A stretch of DNA of 64,000 nt from Bacillus sp. PAMC26568 (lineage in GTDB: Bacteria > Bacillota > Bacilli > Bacillales > Bacillaceae). Below the pieces are notes generated by a model. It did not search any database. It saw only the letters and a program-made list of their open reading frames with translations, and had not been told where the DNA came from. Location: the NCBI RefSeq assembly GCF_014235785.1, contig NZ_CP060137.1, positions 2,976,001-3,040,000 on the forward strand. The letters are read 5' to 3'. The translations under genes were made by a program, and so were the position numbers. This document shows positions 7,765 through 15,711 of the stretch, piece after piece. Every line of letters starts with the position of its first letter. Within the stretch, counting starts at the first letter, position 1.

Positions 7765-8178
7765 TTACTTTTCAATTTTTATATTTTCGAAAAATTCTAT
7801 TAGGTTATTGTCGGGGTCACATACACCGAAATCACGTACTCCCCACCACTGGTCACTAAGTTTCGCATTTGGGTGCAAAATACCCAATGGCTGTATGTGT
7901 TGATACAGTTCATCCACACCCTCTACTTCTATTCTACAACTGGCAGTTCCTGCTATAAAGGATTCTGCACCTGAAACGACCGGTGTTAAGCTGCTGCGAC
8001 TCCGCCAGCTTTCATCACTGGCCTCCCAAAGATGGATAAGGCGAACGTCATTATAAAGAAGGACCGCGAAACCACCCTCATGGTATCCAAGGGAAAAACC
8101 AAGCTTTTCACAATAAAAATCTATGCTTCTTTTAATATCTCTCACTGGTAAAGCTGGAATGGCTTGCAGCATTTTCAT
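7765..8178 (-). CDS. VOC superfamily (bleomycin-resistance/glyoxalase-like) protein
   Basis: This 137-residue protein shows the two-module beta-alpha-beta-beta-beta fold of the vicinal-oxygen-chelate superfamily. The N-terminal module reads AIPALPVRDIKRSIDFYCEK then LGFSLGYHEGGFAVLLYNDV; the C-terminal module contains SCRIEVEGVDELYQHI and ends VCDPDNNLIEFFENI. The tryptophan-rich SDQWWGVRDFGVCDPDNN stretch is characteristic of bleomycin-binding proteins, which sequester the drug rather than act as enzymes. Other VOC members are lyases or dioxygenases, so the substrate is uncertain. AGGGGAAT precedes the ATG. It is a single gene. Confidence 0.85.
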   Translation of the reverse strand: MKMLQAIPALPVRDIKRSIDFYCEKLGFSLGYHEGGFAVLLYNDVRLIHLWEASDESWRSRSSLTPVVSGAESFIAGTASCRIEVEGVDELYQHIQPLGILHPNAKLSDQWWGVRDFGVCDPDNNLIEFFENIKIEK

Positions 8179-8254
8179 ATTTCAATTCCCCTTTCATTAC
8201 TTACCTCTAACCAATTTTAAATTCTAAAATTAACGCCACCTTTAGTTTAATAAA

Positions 8255-8716
8255 TTACTTACAGTATTTAATATTCTTTGTTAAAACACTCGGCCCCAGC
8301 TTTTCAGTTTGTGAATTAGATAGCCGTACTTGAACTTCAACATTCTTCATTTCTGCTGAAATCAAATCAAATCTCCCAGCCCAAGTTGGACTATCATCTT
8401 CTGGGGTAGGATAAAGTCTAAAACGCCAACTTATTTCCTCTGGTATAAACGCAAAACCTTCATAACTATCATAATTTCCATAAGAGGATGGTTCCGGAAG
8501 GTGAACGGCAAGAATACTTATATTTTTTCGTGCAAAACTCGGCGGGTATAATTGCACTTTATAGATTAATGCTACGCCCTTAGCATTTCTCAGACTTTTA
8601 TCAACAGGCTCCAATGTTAAACTACAAGGCATAGAAATAGCATTAGATTGAGACGGATAAATAAAGAAAGCAGCGATAAGAGATATAACCAATACAAATT
8701 TTTTCATAAAGAACAT
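8255..8716 (-). CDS. Secreted protein of unknown function
   Basis: The protein has 153 residues with a clear signal peptide (MKKFVLVISLIAAFFIYPSQ ending SNA, cleavage near residue 27). The mature protein is beta-rich and carries two cysteines near its ends (PCSLTLEP and the terminal NIKYCK), which could form a disulfide. Visible blocks are LIYKVQLYPPSFARKN, GNYDSYEGFAFIPEEI and DDSPTWAGRFDLISAEM. The first ATG has AAGGGGTG at proper distance. I recognise no family. Secretion or anchoring at the outer face of the membrane follows from the signal peptide; there is no lipobox. Confidence 0.7.
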   Translation of the reverse strand: MFFMKKFVLVISLIAAFFIYPSQSNAISMPCSLTLEPVDKSLRNAKGVALIYKVQLYPPSFARKNISILAVHLPEPSSYGNYDSYEGFAFIPEEISWRFRLYPTPEDDSPTWAGRFDLISAEMKNVEVQVRLSNSQTEKLGPSVLTKNIKYCK

Positions 8717-9012
8717 AAAGCACCCCTTACAATTTCTTTTGGTTAATTTACCCTGTTTATTACTTAATATTAAATATCCTTTTTAATCAATCCAGCACCA
8801 GCACTTAATTAGGTTAGATCAATTACCTTATAATGCAATCGCACCCTTTTATTGAATAAGCTACTCTTATATTGCATATTATCTTCGAAGTGTGCAATTA
8901 ATGAAATATGTCTAACCTAATCGATTCTTTCTTATATAAGGAGTAATTCTAAGAGTACATAATTTTTTATATCAAAGCAATAATATAAAAAACATAGAAC
9001 AGAGGAGTTTTT

Positions 9013-9537
9013 ATGCATTTCTTTTTCAACTTATTATTTGTAATCGCTGCTATAAAATGGGGAGATTGGAAAAATTGGCGTGAATATTACCCCACTTACT
9101 TGTTCTTTATAGGTGGCGATTTTTTTAAAAATGCAGTATTACACGATTATAGGTTGTGGTCATATAAAGAAACTATCTTTGGGAGTAATATTCTATATGG
9201 TCACCTTATTATTGATATAATGATTATGGTTTTGGTTTATTCCTCTACATTGCTTATTTACTTAGGGAATTTCCCTAGGAACAGGATTAAACAATTACTA
9301 TGGATTATGGTATGGGTATTCCTGTACAGTCTTATAGAATTCATAAATTTAAACTATCTAAATTTAATTGAACATCATCATGGGTGGAATATTGCTTGGT
9401 CTATCCTTTTCAATATAGTTATGTTTACAGTTTTAAGAATCCACGTTAATAGGCCCTTGTTAGCTTGGATGATCTCAATTTTGTTTTTCGCTTTATTGTG
9501 GATTCTTTTAGAAGTACCAAAAGAAACACTTACATAA
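9013..9537 (+). CDS. CBO0543 family integral membrane protein
   Basis: The protein has 174 residues and about five transmembrane helices. It begins with the family hallmark KWGDWKNWREYYPTYLFF, then FKNAVLHDYRLWSYKE and, near the C-terminus, HHHGWNIAWSILFNIVMF followed by a last hydrophobic helix. These features match the Firmicutes CBO0543 family, which has no established function. AGAGGAG lies before the ATG. It is followed at short distance by a 66-residue membrane protein on the same strand. A broken paralogue of this broad family lies at 61348-61819 beside a DUF421 gene. Confidence 0.8.
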   Translation: MHFFFNLLFVIAAIKWGDWKNWREYYPTYLFFIGGDFFKNAVLHDYRLWSYKETIFGSNILYGHLIIDIMIMVLVYSSTLLIYLGNFPRNRIKQLLWIMVWVFLYSLIEFINLNYLNLIEHHHGWNIAWSILFNIVMFTVLRIHVNRPLLAWMISILFFALLWILLEVPKETLT

Positions 9538-9574
9538 CTTCGATTATAAAAAAAATTTAAAGGTGTTGTTTTCT

Positions 9575-9775
9575 ATGAATTCACTTCTTCAAGTAATAGC
9601 ACACGTTTTAACTGCGATAGCAGCAGTATTATGGATTAGGCACAAAGAATTTAAGCAAGATAGGTTATTATATATTGCCTTAATGATTGGAGGATTTGTC
9701 TGGTCCCAGCTGCAAACTGAATATCTGATTTTGAGAATTAAGAAAAATACTGAAAAAACTTTAAAAAAAGGTTGA
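9575..9775 (+). CDS. Small membrane protein, 66 aa
   Basis: The start at ATG 9575 is supported by AAAGGTG nine bases upstream. The chain MNSLLQVIAHVLTAIAAVLW forms one helix, and LLYIALMIGGFVWSQL a second; the C-terminus is lysine-rich (RIKKNTEKTLKKG) and probably cytoplasmic. It lies 37 bases after the CBO0543 gene on the same strand, so the two may be one transcript. The family is unrecognised. Confidence 0.6.
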   Translation: MNSLLQVIAHVLTAIAAVLWIRHKEFKQDRLLYIALMIGGFVWSQLQTEYLILRIKKNTEKTLKKG

Positions 9776-9797
9776 TAAGTTAGTTATAAATGAAGAG

Positions 9798-9832
9798 GGA
9801 AACGCTCCCGTTAATTGGAATGATAAAAAGGT
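9798..9832. repeat. Dispersed GCGCCC-type repeat
   Basis: AACGCTCCCGTTAATTGGAA followed by TGATAA is a degenerate unit of the short repeat family also seen at 3859, 10195 and 57927. Confidence 0.5.
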
Positions 9833-9839
9833 AAAAAAT

Positions 9840-10034
9840 TTATACACTTCCAAGTACTGAATAAACAAATAATAGTACTAAAATAATGGCTATAACATAT
9901 TTTGAAAACTGTTTAAGTCTATCACCTTCAAACGCTTTAATTAACAAGTAAAAAAAGCCGACCACCCAAATGCCATTTTGAAAAAAAGTAGAAATTATGT
10001 TTCTAAGCGTAGTAAAGATGAAAAATATGTCCAT
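9840..10034 (-). CDS. Small membrane protein, 64 aa
   Basis: The start chosen is the ATG giving MDIFFIFTTLRN, because GGAGGG lies seven bases before it; the longer frame upstream has no such signal. Two hydrophobic helices (around GIWVVGFFYLLIKAF and YVIAIILVLLFVYSVLG) flank a charged loop EGDRLKQFSK. I recognise no family. It is convergent with the preceding small membrane protein gene. Confidence 0.6.
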   Translation of the reverse strand: MDIFFIFTTLRNIISTFFQNGIWVVGFFYLLIKAFEGDRLKQFSKYVIAIILVLLFVYSVLGSV

Positions 10035-10194
10035 TAATTTCCCTCCTATCTCTATTAATTTACCGCTAATGAAAAAACTTTTCTTCAACAATCCTGCCCA
10101 AGTCTTCGATAACAATAAGCGTCTTCACTAATACTTCCCTTTATTCTAAATAAGAAGCAGCGACACTTTGTTATCTAAAGATGCGATTACCATC

Positions 10195-10225
10195 TGCTGG
10201 AATCGCACCCGTTTATTCAATAATT
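10195..10225. repeat. Dispersed GCGCCC-type repeat
   Basis: GGAATCGCACCCGTTTATTC is preceded by ATGCGATTACC, which can pair with GGAATCGCA. It is one of the better hairpin-forming copies of the family. Confidence 0.5.
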
Positions 10226-10244
10226 TAAAGAAAAAATACTATAT

Positions 10245-10604
10245 TTAACCATTATGTATATTGTTTTGTACACTTTGTTTTAAGTAATTATATTGTTTTT
10301 CATTGGTATCCGAATATGCCTCTTCTCTATTTGAAGGAATATCCATATACTTTATATCTTCGTTAAATTGAGCTGCAGTTAGATCATAACGTTTACCATT
10401 AATAATATTGTAAAAATGCCATCCATCAGATAAGTATGTTTTCCGTATTTCTCCACCCAATATATCATTCACCACTAATGTTGTTACCCCGCATTGTCCT
10501 TTTGCAGGGTTATCATTCCTCCATTTTGAACTTGATCTTAATGACCAAGAGTTTGATAAAGCGTTCATTATCTGTTCTATTTGTGTTCGTTCATTTTTAC
10601 CCAT
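10245..10604 (-). CDS. YunG-like protein
   Basis: This 119-residue soluble protein starts at the ATG preceded by GGAG eight bases away. It contains the blocks SWSLRSSSKW, NPAKGQCGVTTLVVNDILGG, DGWHFYNIINGKRYDLTAAQ and DIPSNREEAYSDTNEKQY. These match my memory of the Bacillus YunG family, which is cytoplasmic and of unknown function. The invariant-looking cysteine in GQCGVT and histidine in GWHFYN could be a catalytic Cys-His pair of an amidohydrolase or papain-like fold; that is inference only. It stands alone. Confidence 0.75.
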   Translation of the reverse strand: MGKNERTQIEQIMNALSNSWSLRSSSKWRNDNPAKGQCGVTTLVVNDILGGEIRKTYLSDGWHFYNIINGKRYDLTAAQFNEDIKYMDIPSNREEAYSDTNEKQYNYLKQSVQNNIHNG

Positions 10605-10658
10605 TTCAAAATCTCCATTCACAAACAATCTAATTTTTATTTTTAAATTTTTATTAAA

Positions 10659-10852
10659 CTAAAATGCTACATTAGCACAATTAGAAAATGGTTTTTCGTC
10701 AGCAGTCCACAATTTAAATCTTTTTCCCCGTTCTTGAAGAAGGGTGTACATAGGCAAATGTAGAATATCCTGGTTTAGTCTGAAATCTCGTTTGTTTATA
10801 AGATGGTGTTTGCAGGTACGGGTCTAAATTTAAAAGTATGGTAATGTCATTT
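10659..10852 (-). pseudogene. Frameshifted remnant of an unrecognised gene
   Basis: On the minus strand one frame reads NLDPYLQTPSYKQTRFQTKP then GYSTFAYVHPSSRTGK before a stop. The adjacent frame continues RFKLWTADEKPFSNCANVAF and stops at 10659. The two pieces join with a one-base change near the run GGGGAAAAAG. There is no start or ribosome site. It looks like the 3' end of a once larger gene. Family unknown. Confidence 0.45.
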
Positions 10853-11197
10853 TCTATATTTCTTTTTGTTAAATTCGTTCTTTAAAGTGAACATATTTCT
10901 CTGCTTTTGCTTTATAGGTTACTCCAATTACAAATCCCTTTCACATTCCCTATATTCTTTTTTAATTTTTTTCCTTATTCAGCAATCCTGCGTGATTGCT
11001 TACTACCAATTATTTCAAAAACAGACGATTTACTCAATACTCTATTGGATTAAATAAGGGGTAAACCTTGTTCTGGATATGCGCCCATTAATTGAGGATC
11101 ATCCTAATTCATTCATCCCTGTTCCTTTATTTGATTTAAAGGTTGTAATAAAGGGAAATGGACTAGCATAAACAAAATGACTGGAGGAATAGAAACT

Positions 11198-11914
11198 ATG
11201 ACTTACCTTGACATAGGAGGGAAACTATTTTTTGGATTGATTGCCTTACTTGTCATGACTAGGATACTTGGAAAAAAGGAATTGTCCCAACTCACACCTT
11301 TTGATTTTATATACTCCATTGTACTGGGTGGCATATTAGAGGAGAGTATCTACGACGACAAAGTATCTCTGCTCCAAGTATGGTTTGCGGTGGCTGTATG
11401 GGGAGGGCTCCTTTATATAATCGAGAAGTTGTCAAAGAAATACGATAAAATTCGGATTCTGTTTAAAGGCGAGTCATCCATTTTAGTCAAAGACGGTAAA
11501 CTGAACGTCAATGAACTCAACAAAAATCATTTGGAAATGGAACAACTCCGTGTTATGCTCCGCAAGCAAGGGGTGTTTTCGTTGCAGGAAGTAAAAGATT
11601 TATATTTGGAGCCAGGTGGTTCGATCAGCTTAAAGAAGTATGCCAAATTAGATACAATCAAGCCAAAAATGCTAAATATGAGTCCTGAAGACGAGCCGAT
11701 GAACTTTTTATTAATTGATGAAGGAAAAATTAATGAGAGTATTCTAGACTATTTAGTGAAATCAAAGGAATGGCTATTTGAAGAGCTTGAAAAAGAAGGA
11801 TATTCAAACACTCAAGATATTCTATATGCAGAATGGTCAAAATCTGAAGGTTTTTTCATTAAGACGTATAGCGAAAATAATGAGAAGAATGATGAACTGA
11901 GTAAAGGGAACTAG
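11198..11914 (+). CDS. DUF421 (YetF-type) membrane protein
   Basis: This 238-residue protein starts at ATG 11198, where GGAGGAAT lies about ten bases upstream. Three N-terminal transmembrane helices carry the family signature VMTRILGKKELSQLTPFDFI then YSIVLGGILEESIYDD. A cytoplasmic domain follows with KDGKLNVNELNKNHLEMEQL and GVFSLQEVKDLYLEPGGSIS, and a C-terminal extension. DUF421 proteins are widespread in spore formers; their role is not settled and a link to membrane or spore physiology is only suspected. A paralogue lies at 60641-61324. Confidence 0.88.
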   Translation: MTYLDIGGKLFFGLIALLVMTRILGKKELSQLTPFDFIYSIVLGGILEESIYDDKVSLLQVWFAVAVWGGLLYIIEKLSKKYDKIRILFKGESSILVKDGKLNVNELNKNHLEMEQLRVMLRKQGVFSLQEVKDLYLEPGGSISLKKYAKLDTIKPKMLNMSPEDEPMNFLLIDEGKINESILDYLVKSKEWLFEELEKEGYSNTQDILYAEWSKSEGFFIKTYSENNEKNDELSKGN

Positions 11915-12308
11915 AATACCCCGCAACATGCCCATCAGTTCATCTGAAACAATTTGCCGCACATACCTTCCAATTAGATTTATTACACCCAGAGATATTC
12001 GCTGAAGACACTTATAAAACCTTCTTCAAAGCCCCTTTTTGCTGAACAATCATTATAAATATTTTTGTAATTTAATAACTACTTCTTTTTCTTTAAAGAA
12101 GTGAATAGATTGGTGAATGGTACAATTCACTTCTTCGCTATTGGTAAACGAATTTAAACCGTTAGTTTTCAGCCATTGACAACCAGGCAGTAATAAAAGA
12201 GTTCAAATTTCATTTTGATTTTTACTTATTATTAAAGTATTGCTCTGTGTATTTTTACGCAAATAACTCATATCTTTTTAGTGAAGGTTAACCTAGGAGG
12301 CGAAACCA
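11915..12308. other. Intergenic region with a 10-bp inverted repeat
   Basis: No intact gene. A short plus-strand frame at about 11952-12044 (FAAHTFQLDLLHPEIFAEDT) looks like an eroded coding scrap. At 12097-12134, AGAAGTGAAT and ATTCACTTCT form a perfect 10-bp inverted repeat with an 18-base loop, without a T-tract. The superoxide dismutase promoter must lie in the last 150 bases. Confidence 0.45.
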
Positions 12309-13220
12309 TTGCAATTAAATGAAAAAACGTATTTAGAGTCATTATTGAATTGGTGTGAAGATATCGAAATAACTTGGGAATCAGTTCGAGAACATTTAAC
12401 AAATGTCGACGAACCTATTCTACAGCAATGGGAAGACACTTTCTTTTCATTAAAAAATGAAGCAGAAACGGAAAATCGCATACATGATTATCATGAATTA
12501 AGTAAGAAAGCAACCTCCTTATATGACAAGCTTAATGGCTTCTTAAACCGAGCTGAACTGTTATCCGGACATATCGAAAATGAAAGAATTCAAGTTGTCC
12601 CAATCGGGGGACATCGATTACCTCCTCTTCCTTATTCATATAATGCTTTAGAGCCTGTCATCTCAGAAGAAATCATGAGATTACATCATGATAAACATCA
12701 TCAAAGCTATGTAGATGGACTTAATAAAGCAGAATTAGAAATGCAAAAAGCCCGTGAAAGCGGAAATTTCAGCTTGATAAAGCATTGGGAAAGAGAAGCA
12801 GCGTTTCACGGTTCCGGTCACTATTTACACACAATTTTTTGGACTATTATGAGTCCGCAAGGCGGGGGTGAACCATCAGATCAGTTAAGCGGAACGATAC
12901 ATAACACATTTGGAAGCTTTGAAAAATTTAAAAAACAATTCTCCGAAGCAGCAAAAAATGTTGAAGCTGTTGGCTGGGCTATTCTCGTTTGGGCCCCTCG
13001 AGCCCATCGTTTAGAGATTTTAACAGCTGAAAAGCATCAGAATCTGACACAATGGGATGTCATTCCTTTGCTTGTTCTAGATGTTTGGGAACACGCCTAT
13101 TATCTGCAATATAAAAACGAACGAGCTAAATATGTTGATAAGTGGTGGAAAATAGTTAATTGGAGGGAAGTGGAAAAACGATTCAATAAAGCAAAAACGA
13201 TTATGTGGCAACCATTTTAA
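12309..13220 (+). CDS. Fe/Mn superoxide dismutase with N-terminal extension
   Basis: The protein has 303 residues. The TTG start has AGGAGG eight bases upstream. Residues 1 to about 100 are a charged helical extension (begins MQLNEKTYLESLLNWCEDI). The dismutase domain follows: PLPYSYNALEPVISEEIM with the first ligand in LHHDKHHQSYVDGL, the second in AAFHGSGHYLHTIFW, and the Asp/His pair in VLDVWEHAYYLQYKN near the C-terminus. GPQGGGEP-like spacing is seen as SPQGGGEPSDQL. Extended forms of about 280 residues (SodF-type) are known in Bacillus. The enzyme dismutates superoxide in the cytoplasm. It is probably a single-gene unit. Confidence 0.9.
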   Translation: MQLNEKTYLESLLNWCEDIEITWESVREHLTNVDEPILQQWEDTFFSLKNEAETENRIHDYHELSKKATSLYDKLNGFLNRAELLSGHIENERIQVVPIGGHRLPPLPYSYNALEPVISEEIMRLHHDKHHQSYVDGLNKAELEMQKARESGNFSLIKHWEREAAFHGSGHYLHTIFWTIMSPQGGGEPSDQLSGTIHNTFGSFEKFKKQFSEAAKNVEAVGWAILVWAPRAHRLEILTAEKHQNLTQWDVIPLLVLDVWEHAYYLQYKNERAKYVDKWWKIVNWREVEKRFNKAKTIMWQPF

Positions 13221-13320
13221 AGTTATTAGGGTAAAGAAAATCACTGCACCTTTTTTAACACTTTGGTATTGTTTTTAATTAAAAGAAAAAAACAGATAAA
13301 AATCGATCTTGTTTGTATGT

Positions 13321-13400
13321 CTTGTTGAAATAACGCTCCGTTAGTTGAAGAAAAATGGCTGCCTCAGCAACCTACCTTATTAAAGCAAAGCCCCCGATTA
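13321..13400. repeat. Dispersed GCGCCC-type repeat, two copies
   Basis: TTGTTGAAATAACGCTCCGT then TAGTTGAAGAAAAATGGCTG, and further AAAGCCCCCGATTAAG. The GGCTGCCTCAGCA part is shared with 7690-7720. Confidence 0.55.
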
Positions 13401-13407
13401 AGCCAGT

Positions 13408-13443
13408 AGCCGATGCTTCTTCATTAGGAACATCGGCTTTTAT
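13408..13443 (+). terminator. Terminator downstream of superoxide dismutase
   Basis: AGCCGATG pairs with CATCGGCT across a 15-base loop, followed by TTTTATATATTTT. The right half of this hairpin also occurs at 15685-15705 as part of the corA duplication, but there the left half is missing. Confidence 0.65.
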
Positions 13444-13448
13444 ATATT

Positions 13449-13660
13449 TTAATTGAACCAACCTTGAACATATAACCCTATTAGCATGCCTGAATCGACC
13501 GCAAACATAATCCCTAGAACCCCAAAATAGCCCCAACGCCAGGTAAGTTCGGGCATATATTCAAAGTTCATTCCGTAAATGCTTGCAAGAAAAGTTAGAG
13601 GAATAAAAATGGAAGTCATAACGGTTAGCGTCTTCATAATTTTATTCATTCTGTTGAATT
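13449..13660 (-). pseudogene. 3' fragment of corA (second copy)
   Basis: The frame reads NRMNKIMKTLTVMTSIFIPL, TFLASIYGMNFEYMPELTW, then GYFGVLGIMFAVDSGMLIGL and ends WFN. It is nearly identical to the last 67 residues of the intact CorA at 15712-16653, and the similarity continues about 25 bases past the stop. Residues upstream of NRMNKIMK in this frame belong to a different, overlapping reading frame of the permease region. Only the two C-terminal membrane helices remain and there is no start, so this is a partial duplicate, not a gene. Confidence 0.9.
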
Positions 13661-13668
13661 TAAATAAA

Positions 13669-13697
13669 AGACACCACTTCTTTAATAAGCGGTGTCT
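13669..13697 (-). terminator. Terminator of the amino-acid permease
   Basis: On the minus strand AGACACCGCTT pairs with AAGTGGTGTCT and is followed by TTTATTT. It sits directly between the permease stop and the corA fragment. Confidence 0.8.
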
Positions 13698-13716
13698 CTC
13701 TTTAATAAAAGGAAAA

Positions 13717-15075
13717 TCATGCAGCTTGTCTTCTGGCAAAACGTGAACCGACACCAAAGTAAGCCGCTGCAATGAATAAATAAATTAAGAGTGTGATAGT
13801 CGTCACAATAATGGAAGTAGTAGCAATTACACCAATCAATATAGCAAGCAGCGCCAATAGAGCTATCCAAGTCGTGTAAGGAAAAAAGCGAACATTGTAG
13901 CTGACTTGATTTGTCTGATTTTTGCGAGATTTCAGGTGAGCAATCGCAATAATAATCCAAATACATAAAACTGTATATCCAAGAGAACCCATTAAATAAT
14001 TAAAAGTCTTGCTCCCGGCAAATAGTGAAATGAGCACCCCTACATACAGCGAAGATGTACAAGCCAGTATTGCATAAACAGGCACCTGTCTTTTAGACAC
14101 TTTTGCGAAAAGTTTTGGAACACGTCCATCCACCGCTTGTGTATATAGTACACGCGATGATGCATATAGTCCGGAATTCATAGAAGAAATAATAGCTAAC
14201 AATATAATGGCGTTCATAATGTGATCCGCATATGGAATTCCTATCATTTTAAACACCGTCACAAACGGGCTCTCCGGAACGCCATTCACTTGATTCCAGG
14301 GGATCAGGCTCACAATAACAAAAAACGGTAAAATATAAAAAGAAATAATTCGCGTCAATGTGCCTCTTACAGCTTTTGGTATAACCTTTTCTGGATTTTT
14401 CACCTCTGCCAAAGTAACACCTATCATTTCAGTACCGCCGTATGAATAAATCACCACCAGCATAGCCATAATCAATCCATGTATACCATTAGGGAAAAAT
14501 CCGCCATGCTTTGTAAGATTAGAAAATCCTGTTGCGGCATGGTCTTGAAACGGTACTAATAAAATGATTAAGCCAAAGATGATAAATAATACAATTGCAC
14601 TGATCTTTAACAGGGCAAGCCAATACTCAGTTTCTGCAAATATCTTTACTGAAAATAAGTTTACAAGGGTAACGATGGCAGAAACCATTAAAGCCAGTAT
14701 CCAAACCGGAACGTCCGGAAGCCAGTACTGCAGAAAAATAGCGGCTACCACTGATTCTGCTGCGATATTTAACACCCACATTTTCCAATATATCCAGTCA
14801 AGAAAGTGCGCAGCATAACCACCTAAAAGCGGCTGAATTAAATCACGAAATGTTCTAGCCTCTTTGTTTCTTACTGCCATTTCAGCAAGGCCCTGCATAA
14901 TTAAAAGCAATATGATTCCTCCAATCATATACGCAATAATTACTGCAGGCCCTGCCATATCGATGGCTGTGCTGCTTCCTTTAAATAACCCTGCACCTAT
15001 AGCTCCTCCCAGAGCCATCATCACAATATGGCGTGATGTCATGGTTCGTTTTAAACTCTCTTGATTGTTATTCAT
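13717..15075 (-). CDS. APC-family amino-acid permease under T-box control
   Basis: This 452-residue transporter has about 12 membrane helices. The APC signature is seen at the N-terminus as VMMALGGAIGAGLFKGSSTA then GPAVIIAYMIGG. Later blocks VIYSYGGTEMIGVTLAEVKN, and MNSGLYASSRVLYTQAVDGR are typical of the amino-acid transporter branch (AnsP/AroP/GabP-like) that imports amino acids by proton symport. AGGAGACT precedes the ATG. A T-box riboswitch immediately upstream indicates induction when a particular tRNA is uncharged, most likely tRNA-Leu (see that entry). The gene lies between corA and a partial corA copy. Confidence 0.9.
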   Translation of the reverse strand: MNNNQESLKRTMTSRHIVMMALGGAIGAGLFKGSSTAIDMAGPAVIIAYMIGGIILLLIMQGLAEMAVRNKEARTFRDLIQPLLGGYAAHFLDWIYWKMWVLNIAAESVVAAIFLQYWLPDVPVWILALMVSAIVTLVNLFSVKIFAETEYWLALLKISAIVLFIIFGLIILLVPFQDHAATGFSNLTKHGGFFPNGIHGLIMAMLVVIYSYGGTEMIGVTLAEVKNPEKVIPKAVRGTLTRIISFYILPFFVIVSLIPWNQVNGVPESPFVTVFKMIGIPYADHIMNAIILLAIISSMNSGLYASSRVLYTQAVDGRVPKLFAKVSKRQVPVYAILACTSSLYVGVLISLFAGSKTFNYLMGSLGYTVLCIWIIIAIAHLKSRKNQTNQVSYNVRFFPYTTWIALLALLAILIGVIATTSIIVTTITLLIYLFIAAAYFGVGSRFARRQAA

Positions 15076-15112
15076 ACATTTAGTCTCCTAATCTTTGTTG
15101 TAAGTATACAAA

Positions 15113-15380
15113 AAAGCCCATCGTCTCTTAAAAAGAGACGATGGGCTTTAGGCCAACCGCGGTACCACTCTTATTGACTCCTATTCTTACAGAGTCCAGC
15201 TTAGCGCACAGTATATAATGCTAAACCTTGTAACGTAGGTTAATCGTTAGAACCTAAGATAACCATCCTATTCGGCTCTACCACTCCTAGGCGAGTTCAA
15301 AGTGCCATGTGACTGCGTTCCACCACCCCGCAGCTCTCTGCTCATCATGACAATCTTCTACTATTCCTAATCATAGTGTT
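15113..15380 (-). promoter_or_regulatory. T-box riboswitch, probable leucine specifier
   Basis: On the minus strand the leader has a stem I with AUGA/GGAG (kink-turn) at its base and AGUA opposite GAA in the specifier loop. The distal part contains AGAGAGCTGCGGGGTGGTGG. The T-box sequence is AGAGTGGTACCGCGG at 15158-15172. The intrinsic terminator follows (AAGCCCATCGTCTCTT paired with AAGAGACGATGGGCTTT). The bases after GAA at 15293-15295 read CTC (Leu); the alternative phase would read TCG (Ser). The bulge UGGU pairs with a tRNA whose discriminator base is A, as in tRNA-Leu but not tRNA-Ser (G). I therefore infer leucine. Confidence 0.88.
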
Positions 15381-15711
15381 CGTTATTTTCATCATGTAAT
15401 GTCGTGCATAATTAATATATTGCTATACTATACAAGCTGAAAACCTCATTGTCAATGAATATAATGATTTTTCTAATACTTTACTGATGACCTTTGATCC
15501 TTTACGCTATACCCCCTTTTATGGATTAAGAGTGAGATTCTATGAAGTGTATTAGTTCAATCATTTTTCGCTCATACATTGTAATTTGTTAGGGTCTAAT
15601 AAAGCCCAATTCTCACTAAAATGTACGATTATTATGTTATTCAATACAGTCCCCTTTAATTGAATAACTGATAAAGTTTCTTCATTAGGAACATCGGCTT
15701 TTTTATATATT

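Noticed and set aside
10866-11057. 63-codon plus-strand frame
   Set aside because: A+T-rich with no ribosome site; its 3' part runs into a GCGCCC-type repeat.
13660-13772. N-terminal extension of the corA fragment frame
   Set aside because: These codons lie in another frame of the permease terminator and 3' end; the corA similarity begins only at NRMNKIMK.
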